Below, one piece after another: positions 53,251 to 61,655 of a stretch of 64,000 nucleotides of DNA. Origin of the DNA: an uncultured Blautia sp. (GTDB lineage: Bacteria > Bacillota > Clostridia > Lachnospirales > Lachnospiraceae). Below the pieces are notes generated by a model that made no database searches, was not told the DNA's origin, and saw nothing but the letters and a program-made list of their open reading frames with translations. The translations under genes and the position numbers were made by a program. Position 1 is the first letter of the stretch; each line of letters begins with the position of its first letter. The stretch lies in the NCBI GenBank assembly GCA_934424575.1, contig CAKRXU010000009.1, positions 18,783 through 82,782 of the forward strand, in the 5' to 3' direction.

Positions 53251-53321
53251 TTGTGTGGAACATTAATGGTAAAAGTGCTATAATTGATAGGTCGTAAATG
53301 ATTTTGAAAGGAGGGTAAACT

Positions 53322-54089
53322 TTGGGAAGAATTATAGCAGTAGCTAACCAGAAAGGCGGAGTTGGTAAGTCTACAACGGCAATTAACCTTTCCGCATGTC
53401 TTGCTGAAAAAGGGAAAAAAGTCCTGGCAATTGATATAGATCCACAGGGAAATACAACCAGCGGTCTGGGAGTTGACAAAAATGGCGTAGAAAATACGCT
53501 GTATGAACTGCTTCTTGGAGAAGCTGACATCAAAAAAACAATTGTAAAAGATGTAGTGGAAAATCTTGATTTGATTCCGTCGAATATAAATTTATCTGGA
53601 GCGGAGATCGAATTGATTAGTGTAGATGACAAAGAGTATATTTTAAAGGGAATTACAGACAAACTTCGAAGGAAATATGATTATATTATCTTGGATTGTC
53701 CCCCGTCTTTAAATATGCTGACGATCAATGCATTAACAGCTGCAACTTCTGTGCTTGTTCCAATACAGTGTGAATATTATGCGCTGGAAGGTCTTTCTCA
53801 GCTGATACATACGATCGATCTTGTAAAAGACAGATTAAATAAGAAACTTGTAATGGAAGGTGTCGTATTTACTATGTATGATGCCAGAACAAATCTTTCT
53901 TTACAGGTAGTTGAGAATGTAAAAGATAATCTTCAACAGAATATTTACAAGACCATTATTCCGAGAAATGTCAGACTTGCAGAAGCACCAAGTTATGGAC
54001 AGCCTATCAACATATATGATTCAAGATCTGCCGGTGCAGAAGCTTATCGTCTTTTAGCTGAAGAAGTCATTAACAGGGAGGATAAATAA
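53322..54089 (+). CDS. parA: Chromosome partitioning ATPase ParA (Soj)
   Basis: 255 residues. The deviant Walker A motif KGGVGKST is at the N-terminus, with DIDPQGNTTSGLG and YIILDCPPSLNMLT following. It starts at TTG after AAAGGAGGG; no ATG is nearby. ParA works with ParB on parS to segregate the origin and modulate DnaA. Stop and parB start overlap (TAATG). This is the chromosomal copy; a plasmid-type paralogue lies at 59647. Confidence 0.96.
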   Translation: MGRIIAVANQKGGVGKSTTAINLSACLAEKGKKVLAIDIDPQGNTTSGLGVDKNGVENTLYELLLGEADIKKTIVKDVVENLDLIPSNINLSGAEIELISVDDKEYILKGITDKLRRKYDYIILDCPPSLNMLTINALTAATSVLVPIQCEYYALEGLSQLIHTIDLVKDRLNKKLVMEGVVFTMYDARTNLSLQVVENVKDNLQQNIYKTIIPRNVRLAEAPSYGQPINIYDSRSAGAEAYRLLAEEVINREDK

Positions 54090-55027
54090 TGGCAGGAAAA
54101 AAATCAGGACTTGGAAGAGGTCTGGATGCGCTTTTTCCGGAAAAAGTTTCACAGGAAAAACCTAAAACTGTAAGAAACTCCAAACCAAAGACAAATACAG
54201 CGAGTACCAAAATAACAACAGATCAGCCGGCAGTAAATGGTGAAATGATTGTAAAAATTTCAAAGGTGGAACCAAATCGAGAACAGCCGCGCAAGAAATT
54301 TGATGAGGATGCACTCCTTGAATTATCTGAGTCCATCAAGCTGTATGGTGTACTGCAGCCGCTTTTGGTATCTGACAAAAAGGATTACTATGAGATCGTC
54401 GCAGGAGAAAGAAGATGGCGCGCGGCCAAAATGGCTGGCTTGAAGGAAATACCTGTGGTTGTAAAAGAATTCTCAGATCAGCAGATCGTGGAAATTTCTC
54501 TCATAGAAAATATTCAAAGAGAAGACCTGAACCCTGTTGAAGAAGCAATGGCATATAAACGCCTGATTGATGAATTTGATTTAAAACAGGATGAGATCGC
54601 AGAAAGAGTATCAAAGAGCAGGACAGCAGTAACAAATTCTCTTCGTTTGTTGAAACTTGATGCCAGAGTACAACAGATGATGGTGGATGAAATGATTTCA
54701 GCAGGTCATGCCCGTGCACTGCTTTCCATTTCAGATCCAGAGAAACAATATTCTGTTGCTATGAGGATCTTTGATGAAAAACTAAGTGTTCGCGAAACAG
54801 AAAAACTGGTCAAAACGATTCTGAATCCACCGAAGAAAAAGGATGCTGCATTATCTGATTCAGCAGAAGATGCAATTTATGAGAATCTTGAAGAAAAGAT
54901 GAAGAATATTACTGGAACACGTGTATTTATTCACAGAAAGAAGAACAATAAGGGAAAAATAGAAATAGAATACTATTCAAGAGATGACCTGGACAGAATC
55001 ATAGACTTATTTGAATCTATTAAGTAG
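54089..55027 (+). CDS. parB: Chromosome partitioning protein ParB (Spo0J)
   Basis: 312 residues. The N-terminal KKSGLGRGLDALFP motif stimulates ParA. The CTP-binding GERRWRAAK block is followed by the ENIQREDLNPVEEA motif and a helix-turn-helix (QDEIAERVSKSRTAVTNSLRLL). The C-terminal dimer domain has IEIEYYSRDDLDRI. It loads as a CTP-dependent clamp on the parS sites 0.9 kb upstream. Confidence 0.96.
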   Translation: MAGKKSGLGRGLDALFPEKVSQEKPKTVRNSKPKTNTASTKITTDQPAVNGEMIVKISKVEPNREQPRKKFDEDALLELSESIKLYGVLQPLLVSDKKDYYEIVAGERRWRAAKMAGLKEIPVVVKEFSDQQIVEISLIENIQREDLNPVEEAMAYKRLIDEFDLKQDEIAERVSKSRTAVTNSLRLLKLDARVQQMMVDEMISAGHARALLSISDPEKQYSVAMRIFDEKLSVRETEKLVKTILNPPKKKDAALSDSAEDAIYENLEEKMKNITGTRVFIHRKKNNKGKIEIEYYSRDDLDRIIDLFESIK

Positions 55028-55034
55028 TTAAAAG

Positions 55035-55053
55035 GTAACTGTTCACAGGTAAG
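55035..55053 (+). repeat. Partial copy of the MITE-like repeat end
   Basis: GTAACTGTTCACAGGTAAG in the 42-nt gap after parB matches the left end of the 33214 repeat (GTTACTGCTCACAGGTAG) with few changes. Confidence 0.5.
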
Positions 55054-55069
55054 TTAGAAGAGGTATGAT

Positions 55070-55627
55070 ATGAGTTCAATTTTCGATAGTATCGGTATTG
55101 ATCCTGGGATTATCATTATTGTTTTACTGATTGTGGTTTTGGTATTGATTGCATCTACAGTAAGCAGTAATATGAGATTGACTCGACTGGAACGAAAATA
55201 TAAAATGTTTATGAAGGGAAGCGATGCTCAGTCTTTGGAGAAAACTTTCGTTCGTAAGTTTACACAGATTGATCATTTATTCGAGTCAAAAGAAGAACAT
55301 GAACAGGCAATACGTACCCTGGCAAAACATTATAAAGTACTTTTCAGTAAATATGGAGTTGAAAAGTACGATGCATTTGACGATGTTGGAGGAAAACTGA
55401 GTTTTGCTCTGGCATTGCTTGACAGAGAAAATACCGGATTGATTCTGAACGCAGTGCACAGCCGAGATAACTGTTTTCTGTATCTGAAAGAGATTGTAAA
55501 GGGTGAATCCTATGTGATGCTCAGCCAGGAAGAAGTAGAGGCACTTCGTAAAGCTGTTAATTTTGGGCTTGGAGAAGTGAGTGAGACTGAAACAAAAAAG
55601 AAAGAAAAACAGCAAACAGAAAAATAA
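55070..55627 (+). CDS. DUF4446 family protein
   Basis: 185 residues. An N-terminal membrane helix (GIIIIVLLIVVLVLIAS) is followed by a coiled-coil-rich segment (RLERKYKMFMKGSDAQSLE) and a globular part with YDAFDDVGGKLSFALALLD, the conserved core of DUF4446. Such genes lie next to parB in many Clostridia. The function is unknown. Confidence 0.88.
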   Translation: MSSIFDSIGIDPGIIIIVLLIVVLVLIASTVSSNMRLTRLERKYKMFMKGSDAQSLEKTFVRKFTQIDHLFESKEEHEQAIRTLAKHYKVLFSKYGVEKYDAFDDVGGKLSFALALLDRENTGLILNAVHSRDNCFLYLKEIVKGESYVMLSQEEVEALRKAVNFGLGEVSETETKKKEKQQTEK

Positions 55628-55657
55628 AATATATTGCTAATTTTCAGGAGGAGAAAA

Positions 55658-56953
55658 ATGTTAGACATTAAATTTGTGAGAGAAAATCCAGAAGTGGTAA
55701 AACAGAATATCAGAAACAAATTTCAGGACAGCAAACTGGAACTGGTAGATAAAGTTATCGAACTGGACAAAGAAAACCGTGAGATCAAACAGGAAGTAGA
55801 AGCTCTCAGAGCAGAGAGAAACAAAATCTCCAAACAGATCGGTGCACTGATGGGACAGGGAAAACGCGAAGAAGCAGAAGAAGTTAAAAAACAGGTTGCT
55901 GCATCTGGAGCAAGAATCGATGAGCTTTCTGCAAGAGAAAAAGAAGTAGAAGAAGAACTTCTCAAAAACATGATGGTTATCCCGAATATCATTGATCCTT
56001 CTGTACCGATCGGTAAAGATGACAGTGAAAACGTGGAAATTGAGAAATTTGGTGAGCCGGTTGTTCCGGATTATGAAATCCCATACCATACAGACATTAT
56101 GGAAAGCTTTGACGGAATTGATCTGGACAGCGCAAGACGTGTTGCAGGTAACGGATTCTATTATCTGATGGGCGACATCGCAAGACTTCACTCTGCAGTT
56201 ATCGCATATGCACGTGACTTCATGATCAACCGTGGATTTACTTACTGTGTACCACCTTTCATGATCAGAAGCAACGTTGTAACAGGTGTTATGAGCTTTG
56301 CAGAGATGGATGCCATGATGTACAAGATCGAAGGTGAGGATCTGTACCTGATCGGAACAAGTGAACATTCTATGATCGGTAAGTTCATTGATCAGATCGT
56401 TCCAGAAGAAGAACTTCCAAAAACACTGACAAGTTACTCACCATGTTTCCGTAAAGAAAAAGGAGCTCACGGACTGGAAGAGAGAGGTGTTTACCGTATC
56501 CACCAGTTTGAAAAACAGGAAATGATCGTTGTCTGCAAACCGGAAGAAAGTCCGATGTGGTTTGATAAACTGTGGCAGAATACTGTTGATCTGTTCCGTT
56601 CCCTGGACATTCCGGTTCGTACTCTGGAATGCTGCTCCGGTGACCTGGCAGACCTCAAAGTGAAATCTCTTGATGTAGAAGCATGGTCTCCAAGACAGAA
56701 GAAATACTTTGAAGTAGGAAGCTGCTCTAACTTAGGTGATGCACAGGCTCGTCGTTTGAGAATCCGTGTAAATGGAAAAGATGGTAAGAAATATCTTGCA
56801 CACACACTGAACAACACTGTAGTAGCTCCTCCGAGAATGCTGATCGCATTCCTGGAAAATAACCTGAATGCTGACGGATCCGTAAATATTCCGGAAGCAC
56901 TGCAGCCATACATGGGCGGCATGAAGAAAATAGAGAAAAAGACCCGCGCATAA
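55658..56953 (+). CDS. serS: Seryl-tRNA synthetase
   Basis: 431 residues from the ATG at 55658 (CAGGAGGAG 6 nt upstream); the frame is open 8 codons earlier. Class II synthetase charging tRNA-Ser. The N-terminal coiled-coil arm (KVIELDKENREIKQEVEALR) binds tRNA. Motif 2 is CFRKEKGAHGLEERGVYRIHQF and motif 3 is the NNTVVAPPRMLIAFLEN segment. No T-box leader is seen in the 30-nt gap before it. Confidence 0.97.
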   Translation: MLDIKFVRENPEVVKQNIRNKFQDSKLELVDKVIELDKENREIKQEVEALRAERNKISKQIGALMGQGKREEAEEVKKQVAASGARIDELSAREKEVEEELLKNMMVIPNIIDPSVPIGKDDSENVEIEKFGEPVVPDYEIPYHTDIMESFDGIDLDSARRVAGNGFYYLMGDIARLHSAVIAYARDFMINRGFTYCVPPFMIRSNVVTGVMSFAEMDAMMYKIEGEDLYLIGTSEHSMIGKFIDQIVPEEELPKTLTSYSPCFRKEKGAHGLEERGVYRIHQFEKQEMIVVCKPEESPMWFDKLWQNTVDLFRSLDIPVRTLECCSGDLADLKVKSLDVEAWSPRQKKYFEVGSCSNLGDAQARRLRIRVNGKDGKKYLAHTLNNTVVAPPRMLIAFLENNLNADGSVNIPEALQPYMGGMKKIEKKTRA

Positions 56954-56971
56954 GAATATGGAGGTGTACTT

Positions 56972-57841
56972 TTGCACAGCTATTTAAAAGCAGTCGGTTT
57001 TTCAGAAATAAAGAAACGTGCGGAGATGAAAGAAATCATTCTGGATGTGATCCGAAACTACGATGAAAAAAACGTAGTTTCAGACCATCCGGATGGCACT
57101 TTTGCTGAATTCTCCAAAAGTTATGGATACGACTGCGGAATTACTGTTTGTGGTCAGTACGATGAAGATAACAGGTTTCACGTGGAATATTATTATCCTT
57201 TCTTTAAGGGAACCGGCATTACAACAAACGAACCGGTGACGGTGGAACGGCATGCAGACAAGGAATCCTTTGCCGGTGCATGCGACGATCTGAGGATAGG
57301 AATCACGTTGATCTTTTATCTGCAGAATGGTGCGAAATATATGCTCGAAAAGAACAAAGAAACTGTTCTGAACAAACCATTGACTTTATCCGGACTTGCA
57401 GATGAGGGGCGGATCCTTCTCCCTGTCTTGAAAGATAAAGAAACAGTAAAAGTAGAAAAAGAAACCAGTAAAAACAGAAGTTCACTGATCGCGGCAGCCA
57501 GAAATGGTGATGAAGAAGCGATGGAAAGTCTGACGATGGAAGATATGGATACATATTCCATGATCTCCCACAGAATCGTAAATGAGGATATTTTTACGAT
57601 CGTAGACTCCTATTTCATGCCTCACGGGATCCAGTGTGACCAATACGGAATCCTGGGCGAGATTCAGGAAATCCATCATACCCGCAATGAAATGACAGGT
57701 GAACAGCTTGTCCAGATGACAGTGGAAAGCAACAATATGCAGTTTGATATCTGCATCAATAAAAAAGACCTTCTGGGTGAACCAGAGGTCGGCAGACGCT
57801 TCCGTGGTAACATCTGGCTTCAGGGACAGATTCATTTCTGA
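56972..57841 (+). CDS. DUF3881 family protein
   Basis: 289 residues, starting at TTG after GGAGGTG (7 nt). It begins HSYLKAVGFSEIKKRAEM and has no signal peptide or membrane segment. This protein type is largely confined to Lachnospiraceae and their relatives and has no known role. It lies 18 nt after serS, then a terminator. Confidence 0.85.
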   Translation: MHSYLKAVGFSEIKKRAEMKEIILDVIRNYDEKNVVSDHPDGTFAEFSKSYGYDCGITVCGQYDEDNRFHVEYYYPFFKGTGITTNEPVTVERHADKESFAGACDDLRIGITLIFYLQNGAKYMLEKNKETVLNKPLTLSGLADEGRILLPVLKDKETVKVEKETSKNRSSLIAAARNGDEEAMESLTMEDMDTYSMISHRIVNEDIFTIVDSYFMPHGIQCDQYGILGEIQEIHHTRNEMTGEQLVQMTVESNNMQFDICINKKDLLGEPEVGRRFRGNIWLQGQIHF

Positions 57842-57867
57842 TAGATAAACAGTACCCAAAATTACAG

Positions 57868-57908
57868 ACAGCAGATAAGGACAGGGAATGTTTTTATCTG
57901 CTGTTTTT
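57868..57908 (+). terminator. Terminator of the parA-DUF3881 run
   Basis: An 11-bp perfect stem (57868-57878 with 57894-57904) and five Ts, 27 nt after the DUF3881 stop. Confidence 0.9.
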
Positions 57909-57919
57909 GTATTTTAGAA

Positions 57920-57932
57920 GTGAACAGTAACC
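57920..57932 (-). repeat. Partial copy of the MITE-like repeat end
   Basis: GTGAACAGTAACC matches the right terminal repeat of the 33214 unit over 12 bases. Confidence 0.45.
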
Positions 57933-57970
57933 AAGTGACAATAGTTTTGGGCAGGTTAAAAATAAAAGAC

Positions 57971-57999
57971 TTGTTTTTTCGGGAAAGATATAGTACAAT
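57971..57999 (+). promoter_or_regulatory. Promoter upstream of the tRNA relic
   Basis: TTGTTT (57971-57976), 17-bp spacer, TACAAT (57994-57999), 19 nt before the tRNA-like sequence. It probably once drove, and may still drive, a tRNA transcript. Confidence 0.6.
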
Positions 58000-58017
58000 T
58001 TCATCTGTGAGATATTT

Positions 58018-58060
58018 GTCCTGTTAGTTTAATGGATAGAACGGGCGCCTCCTAAGGGAC
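58018..58060 (+). pseudogene. 5' half of a tRNA-Arg(CCU), truncated
   Basis: Acceptor strand GTCCTGT, D-arm GTTTAATGGATAGAAC and anticodon region GCCTCCTAAG are recognisable. The anticodon stem no longer pairs and no matching T-arm or 3' acceptor ACAGGAC follows. Unrelated hairpin-rich sequence replaces the 3' half up to about 58260. Confidence 0.6.
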
Positions 58061-58264
58061 AGGCTGTACTGTCACTTTTTGAAAAGTACTCTGAGTTCGA
58101 AGGCAAATCGGTACTGCCACATTTTATTAGCTGTGGCCAAGTGCTGTTACTGTGTACCAAAGGGTTTTCGCCGGATTTTTACCGGCTGAAAATAGAAAAA
58201 ATCGGTTACCGAATCCGATGGCTCGAAGAGGCCGAAAAGCCTTATTTTAAGCCCAAAATCGCAT

Positions 58265-58338
58265 GTCGGCATAGCTCAGCTGGATAGAGCATTCGCCTCC
58301 TAAGCGAAGGGTCGGAGGTTCAAATCCTCTTGTCGACG
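58265..58338 (+). tRNA. tRNA-Arg (anticodon CCU)
   Basis: A complete cloverleaf: acceptor GTCGGCA/TGTCGAC (one G-U), D-arm GCTC...GAGC, anticodon stem TTCGC/GCGAA around CTCCTAA, T-arm GGAGG TTCAAAT CCTCT. A standard CCA is not encoded directly after the discriminator. The plasmid-type genes begin about 380 nt beyond it. Confidence 0.93.
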
Positions 58339-58345
58339 GCCAACG

Positions 58346-58385
58346 CGGAATGATTAGCAGAAATCGCGAAATCATTCCGTTTTTT
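58346..58385 (+). terminator. tRNA-Arg terminator
   Basis: A 10-bp perfect stem (58346-58355 with 58370-58379) and six Ts, directly after the tRNA. Confidence 0.88.
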
Positions 58386-58638
58386 ATTGGAAACGTATGA
58401 AAAACGCTTCCTTTTTCAGCGGAATTGCAAACGAATGGGTGAAATAGGCAAAGCTGATTTTTCAACAAAAACGGGCCCATTTCTAAAATAAAAAAATAAT
58501 TTTTTCTAAGAGATTATGGCGACGACATTGTTTTCGCCGATACGGTTAGCGTTAAGTAGAGTAAATTACAGTCAAAACCGGCATTTTCTTAGCAGAAATC
58601 ATTGCTTTTATAACTCTATATAAATTTTGAATGAAAAT

Positions 58639-58682
58639 ACTCATTCACAGATCTGTTTATGGTCTTGTGGATGAGTTTTTTT
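58639..58682 (+). terminator. Terminator-like hairpin just upstream of the plasmid-type parB
   Basis: An 11-bp stem (58639-58649 with 58666-58676, one G-U) is followed by seven Ts and lies only 36 nt before the parB ATG. Between the tRNA terminator and this point I see no gene; a direct repeat TTAGCAGAAATC occurs twice (near 58354 and 58589). Confidence 0.8.
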
Positions 58683-58718
58683 ATTGCAATTAAAAAGCTG
58701 AAAAAGGAGGGATTTCTA

Positions 58719-59654
58719 ATGAATTGCAAAAAGAATGTGAAAAGCAGATCAGATGATGAACACCGACTATTCGATCCTGCTGTCGAGAAGGTTGTAGAGC
58801 TTGGTCTGGAGCGTCTGAGGCCATTCGAGAATCATCCGTTCAAGGTAAAAGAGGATGAAGCAATGGCACGGCTCATGGAAAGCATTGAGAGATACGGAAT
58901 TATGAATCCGCTGATCGTAATGCCGACAACGGAAGGATTCTATCGAATTGTCTCCGGGCATCGCAGAAAATACTGTGCAGAAAAACTTGGGTATACACAG
59001 GTGCCGGTCATAATCTGGTACATGAAAGAGGATGACTCGATCATATCCATGGTGGATTCGAATCTTCACAGGGAAAAGATTCTGTTCAGTGAGAAAGCCT
59101 TTGCTTATTCCATGAAGAATGAAGCTATGAAGCGTAAAACCGGGAAGAGACGAAAGACACAGGAAGGTCTGTTGGAGGCGCTGAAAGGAACCAAGACCAT
59201 TGATCTGATTGGTCAGGAAACGGGCGAAAGTCCAAGGCAGGTGCTCCGGTACATTCGTTTAACGTCTCTGATTCCAGAATTACTGGACATGCTGGATGAA
59301 GGAAAAATCTCATTTAATCCGGCAGTGGAACTATCCTTTTTGTCAATTATAGAACAGGGATGGGTGGCAGACAGTATTGAATATACGCTGTCGGTGCCCT
59401 CCGTATCACAGGCAAAACGCATGAAAGCACTGAGTCAGGAAAAGCAGCTGAGTCCGCAGAAGATCAACGAAATTTTAAACGAGATCAAGAAGACGGATAT
59501 GAGCAGAGTGATTTTTAAGAATTCTCAGATGTATAAATACTTTCCAAAGTATTACAGCACAGAGCAGATGAAAGAAGAAATTATAGAACTTTTGGAAAAA
59601 GAAAGAAAACGCAAAGAAAGACAGAGAAAACGGGAGGAAAAGAAGAATGGGTAA
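58719..59654 (+). CDS. ParB/RepB-family partition protein, plasmid type
   Basis: 311 residues from the ATG at 58719, 7 nt after AGGAGGG. The ParB N-terminal domain reads LRPFENHPFKVKEDEAMARL, with IVSGHRRKYCAEKLG (the R-rich nucleotide-binding block) and SNLHREKILFSEKAFAYSMK following. A helix-turn-helix spans IDLIGQETGESPRQVLRYIRL. The C-terminus is strongly basic (KERKRKERQRKREEKK). It overlaps the parA stop-start by 8 bp. This form is typical of conjugative elements of Firmicutes, not of chromosomal Spo0J. Confidence 0.88.
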   Translation: MNCKKNVKSRSDDEHRLFDPAVEKVVELGLERLRPFENHPFKVKEDEAMARLMESIERYGIMNPLIVMPTTEGFYRIVSGHRRKYCAEKLGYTQVPVIIWYMKEDDSIISMVDSNLHREKILFSEKAFAYSMKNEAMKRKTGKRRKTQEGLLEALKGTKTIDLIGQETGESPRQVLRYIRLTSLIPELLDMLDEGKISFNPAVELSFLSIIEQGWVADSIEYTLSVPSVSQAKRMKALSQEKQLSPQKINEILNEIKKTDMSRVIFKNSQMYKYFPKYYSTEQMKEEIIELLEKERKRKERQRKREEKKNG

Positions 59655-60432
59655 AGTTATTTGTATCGCAAACCAAAAAGGAGGAACTGCGAAGACCACA
59701 ACAACCGTAAATTTAGGAATTGGTCTGGCAAAAGAAGGGAAAAAAGTGCTTCTGATCGATGCGGATCCGCAGGGAAGTCTGAGTGCCAGCCTTGGTATTG
59801 GAGAGCCGGATGCCCTCAAAGTAACATTATCTACGATTCTGATGAACGTAGTAAATGAAGAGAACATTGATCCGGAAGAAGGCATTTATCATCACGAAGA
59901 AGGCGTGGATCTGCTTCCTGGTAATATCGAATTATCCGTCATGGAACTGACACTGGCCAATGTGATCAGCCGGGAAATGATCCTGCGGGAATATATCGAA
60001 GTGCAGAGAGAACGATACGATTATATTCTGATCGACTGCATGCCGTCTCTTGGAACACTGACGATCAATGCGTTGGTAGCTGCAGATTCGGTGCTGATTC
60101 CGGTCCAGGCTGCGTATCTGCCGGTTAAAGGTCTTCAGCAGCTGATTAAGACCATTTCTATGGTAAAGAGAAGACTGAACAGACGACTGATGATTGAAGG
60201 GATCCTTCTTACAATGGTAGATTTCAGAACCAATTATGCAAAGGATATTTCAAGTAAAGTCAGAGAAACCTATGGAACCAGTATCCCGATATTTGAGAGC
60301 GTGATTCCGGTATCTGTGAAGGCTGCGGAAGCCAGTGCAGAGGGAATCAGTATCTATGGTCACTGTATCAATTGTAAGGTATCCAATGCTTATAAAGAAT
60401 TAACTCAGGAGGTATTAGGAAATGGCAGGTAA
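59647..60432 (+). CDS. ParA-family ATPase, plasmid type
   Basis: 261 residues. The P-loop reads KGGTAKTT, with alanine at a position that is usually glycine. DADPQGSLSASLG and YILIDCMPSLGTLT are in place. It overlaps parB upstream and the frameshifted parB downstream (11 bp). It is distinct from the chromosomal ParA at 53322. Likely role: stability of an extrachromosomal or excised element. Confidence 0.9.
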   Translation: MGKVICIANQKGGTAKTTTTVNLGIGLAKEGKKVLLIDADPQGSLSASLGIGEPDALKVTLSTILMNVVNEENIDPEEGIYHHEEGVDLLPGNIELSVMELTLANVISREMILREYIEVQRERYDYILIDCMPSLGTLTINALVAADSVLIPVQAAYLPVKGLQQLIKTISMVKRRLNRRLMIEGILLTMVDFRTNYAKDISSKVRETYGTSIPIFESVIPVSVKAAEASAEGISIYGHCINCKVSNAYKELTQEVLGNGR

Positions 60433-61085
60433 GGTAAGCAAGATGAATGAAAGATTGAATTTTAAGAGCGTGGAAGAACTGTTAGGTGTTGTAAATGAAG
60501 AGTCCGCTATGGATATTGAAATCTGTAAGATTAGTAGCTTTAAATGCCATCCGTTCAAGGTGGTTGATGATGAGAAGATGCAGGAACTGGTAGATAGTAT
60601 CAAGGCAAACGGAGTGCTTTCACCGGTCCTGATCCGCCCGACCGGAATGGATACTTATGAAATGATCTCCGGTCACAGAAGACTCCATGCCGCACAGCTG
60701 GCGGGGCCTACTGCGATTCCTTCAATTATCCGGGAAATGACAGATGATCGAAGGAATCGCGATGGTGGATGCGAACATTCAGAGGGAGGAGTTATTGCCG
60801 AGTGAGAAGGCATGGGCTTTTAAAATGAAAATGGATGCTGTAAGAAGGCAGGCGGGGAGACCAAAAAGTAATTTGTCTCATAATGAGACAAATTATAGAG
60901 CTGATGAAGTACTTGCAGAACAGGTTGGAGATAGTAGAGCTCAAATTAGAAGATATATTCGCTTAACAGAACTAATCCCAGAATTACTTGAATATGTAGA
61001 TTTAAAACGAATTCAATTCACTTCCGCAGTTGAAATTTCTTACTTAGACAAAGAAATCCAGAAGTGCGGATTTCGGCACTTCTGA
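60422..61085 (+). pseudogene. Second plasmid-type parB, frameshifted and truncated
   Basis: The first frame encodes a ParB N-domain (SSFKCHPFKVVDDEKMQELVDSI, ISGHRRLHAAQLAG) to TDD near 60748. The family-like sequence then continues in another frame (IAMVDANIQREELLPSEKA, RAQIRRYIRLTELIPELLE). One extra base near 60749 explains the shift. The second frame stops at 61085, just after SYLDKEIQ, where ParB homologues would go on; from there the sequence belongs to a replication initiator. So it carries two separate lesions. Confidence 0.82.
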
Positions 61086-61644
61086 GCAGATAGAATGTAC
61101 CTCAGGAGGTTGCGATTCCAGCACCTCAGAGGTTACCAAATCGACACATCTGGAAGTGTCAGAATCAGTACCTCTAAATAATAAGACTAATATAAATAAT
61201 ATTAATCGGAGCAAGATTAAATCGAATCATATCGTATCTGCAGATGCGGATAAGAAGAGATGTGAGCCGGATCAGACCGAAGTCATAAAAGCCTATGAGG
61301 AAATCATTAAGAGCAACATCGAATACGATGCATTAATCCAGGCAAATAAGTTTGATGAAAAACTGGTACAGGGTATCTTTGAATTGATTCTGGAAACAGT
61401 AGTCAGTCAGAGCGACAGCATCCTGATTGCTAGTGAAATTTATCCGGCAGCTATGGTAAAAAGCAAATTTCTGAAGCTGAATTATATGCATATCGATTAT
61501 GTGATCAGCTGCATGAAAAAGAACACGACGAAAGTCAAAAACATCAAGAAGTATTTACTGGCTGCGCTGTTTAATGCACCGTCAACCATAGACGGTTATT
61601 ACCAGGCAGAAGTAAATGCGGACATGCCACATTGGGCTGGCTGA
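61048..61644 (+). pseudogene. C-terminal remnant of a RepA_N-type replication initiator (DUF6017-like)
   Basis: The open frame from 61048 has no proper start (possible GTG at 61156). It begins with a Ser/Glu-rich linker (GTSEQIECTSGGC, SEVTKSTHLEVSES). It continues into a domain like the DUF6017 tail of RepA_N initiators on Tn1549-type elements: EIIKSNIEYDALIQAN, FELILETVVSQSD, VKSKFLKLNYMHIDYVISCM, KKYLLAALFNAPSTIDGYYQ. The DNA-binding N-terminal domain is gone. The family name is from memory of motif patterns. Confidence 0.72.
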
Positions 61645-61655
61645 AAGGAGGACTT

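Larger units (their letters stand above)
52836..53321 (+). other. AT-rich region upstream of parA
   Basis: 486 nt without a convincing gene. It holds two parS sites and the parA leader. A 36-codon very basic frame (52912-53022) lacks a good ribosome site and is not called. A partial parS-like half, TGTTTCACACC, lies near 53128. Confidence 0.6.

Noticed and set aside
55628..55657. T-box leader expected before serS
   Set aside because: The gap to the previous gene is only 30 nt, with no room for a T-box; serS seems to be read from upstream.
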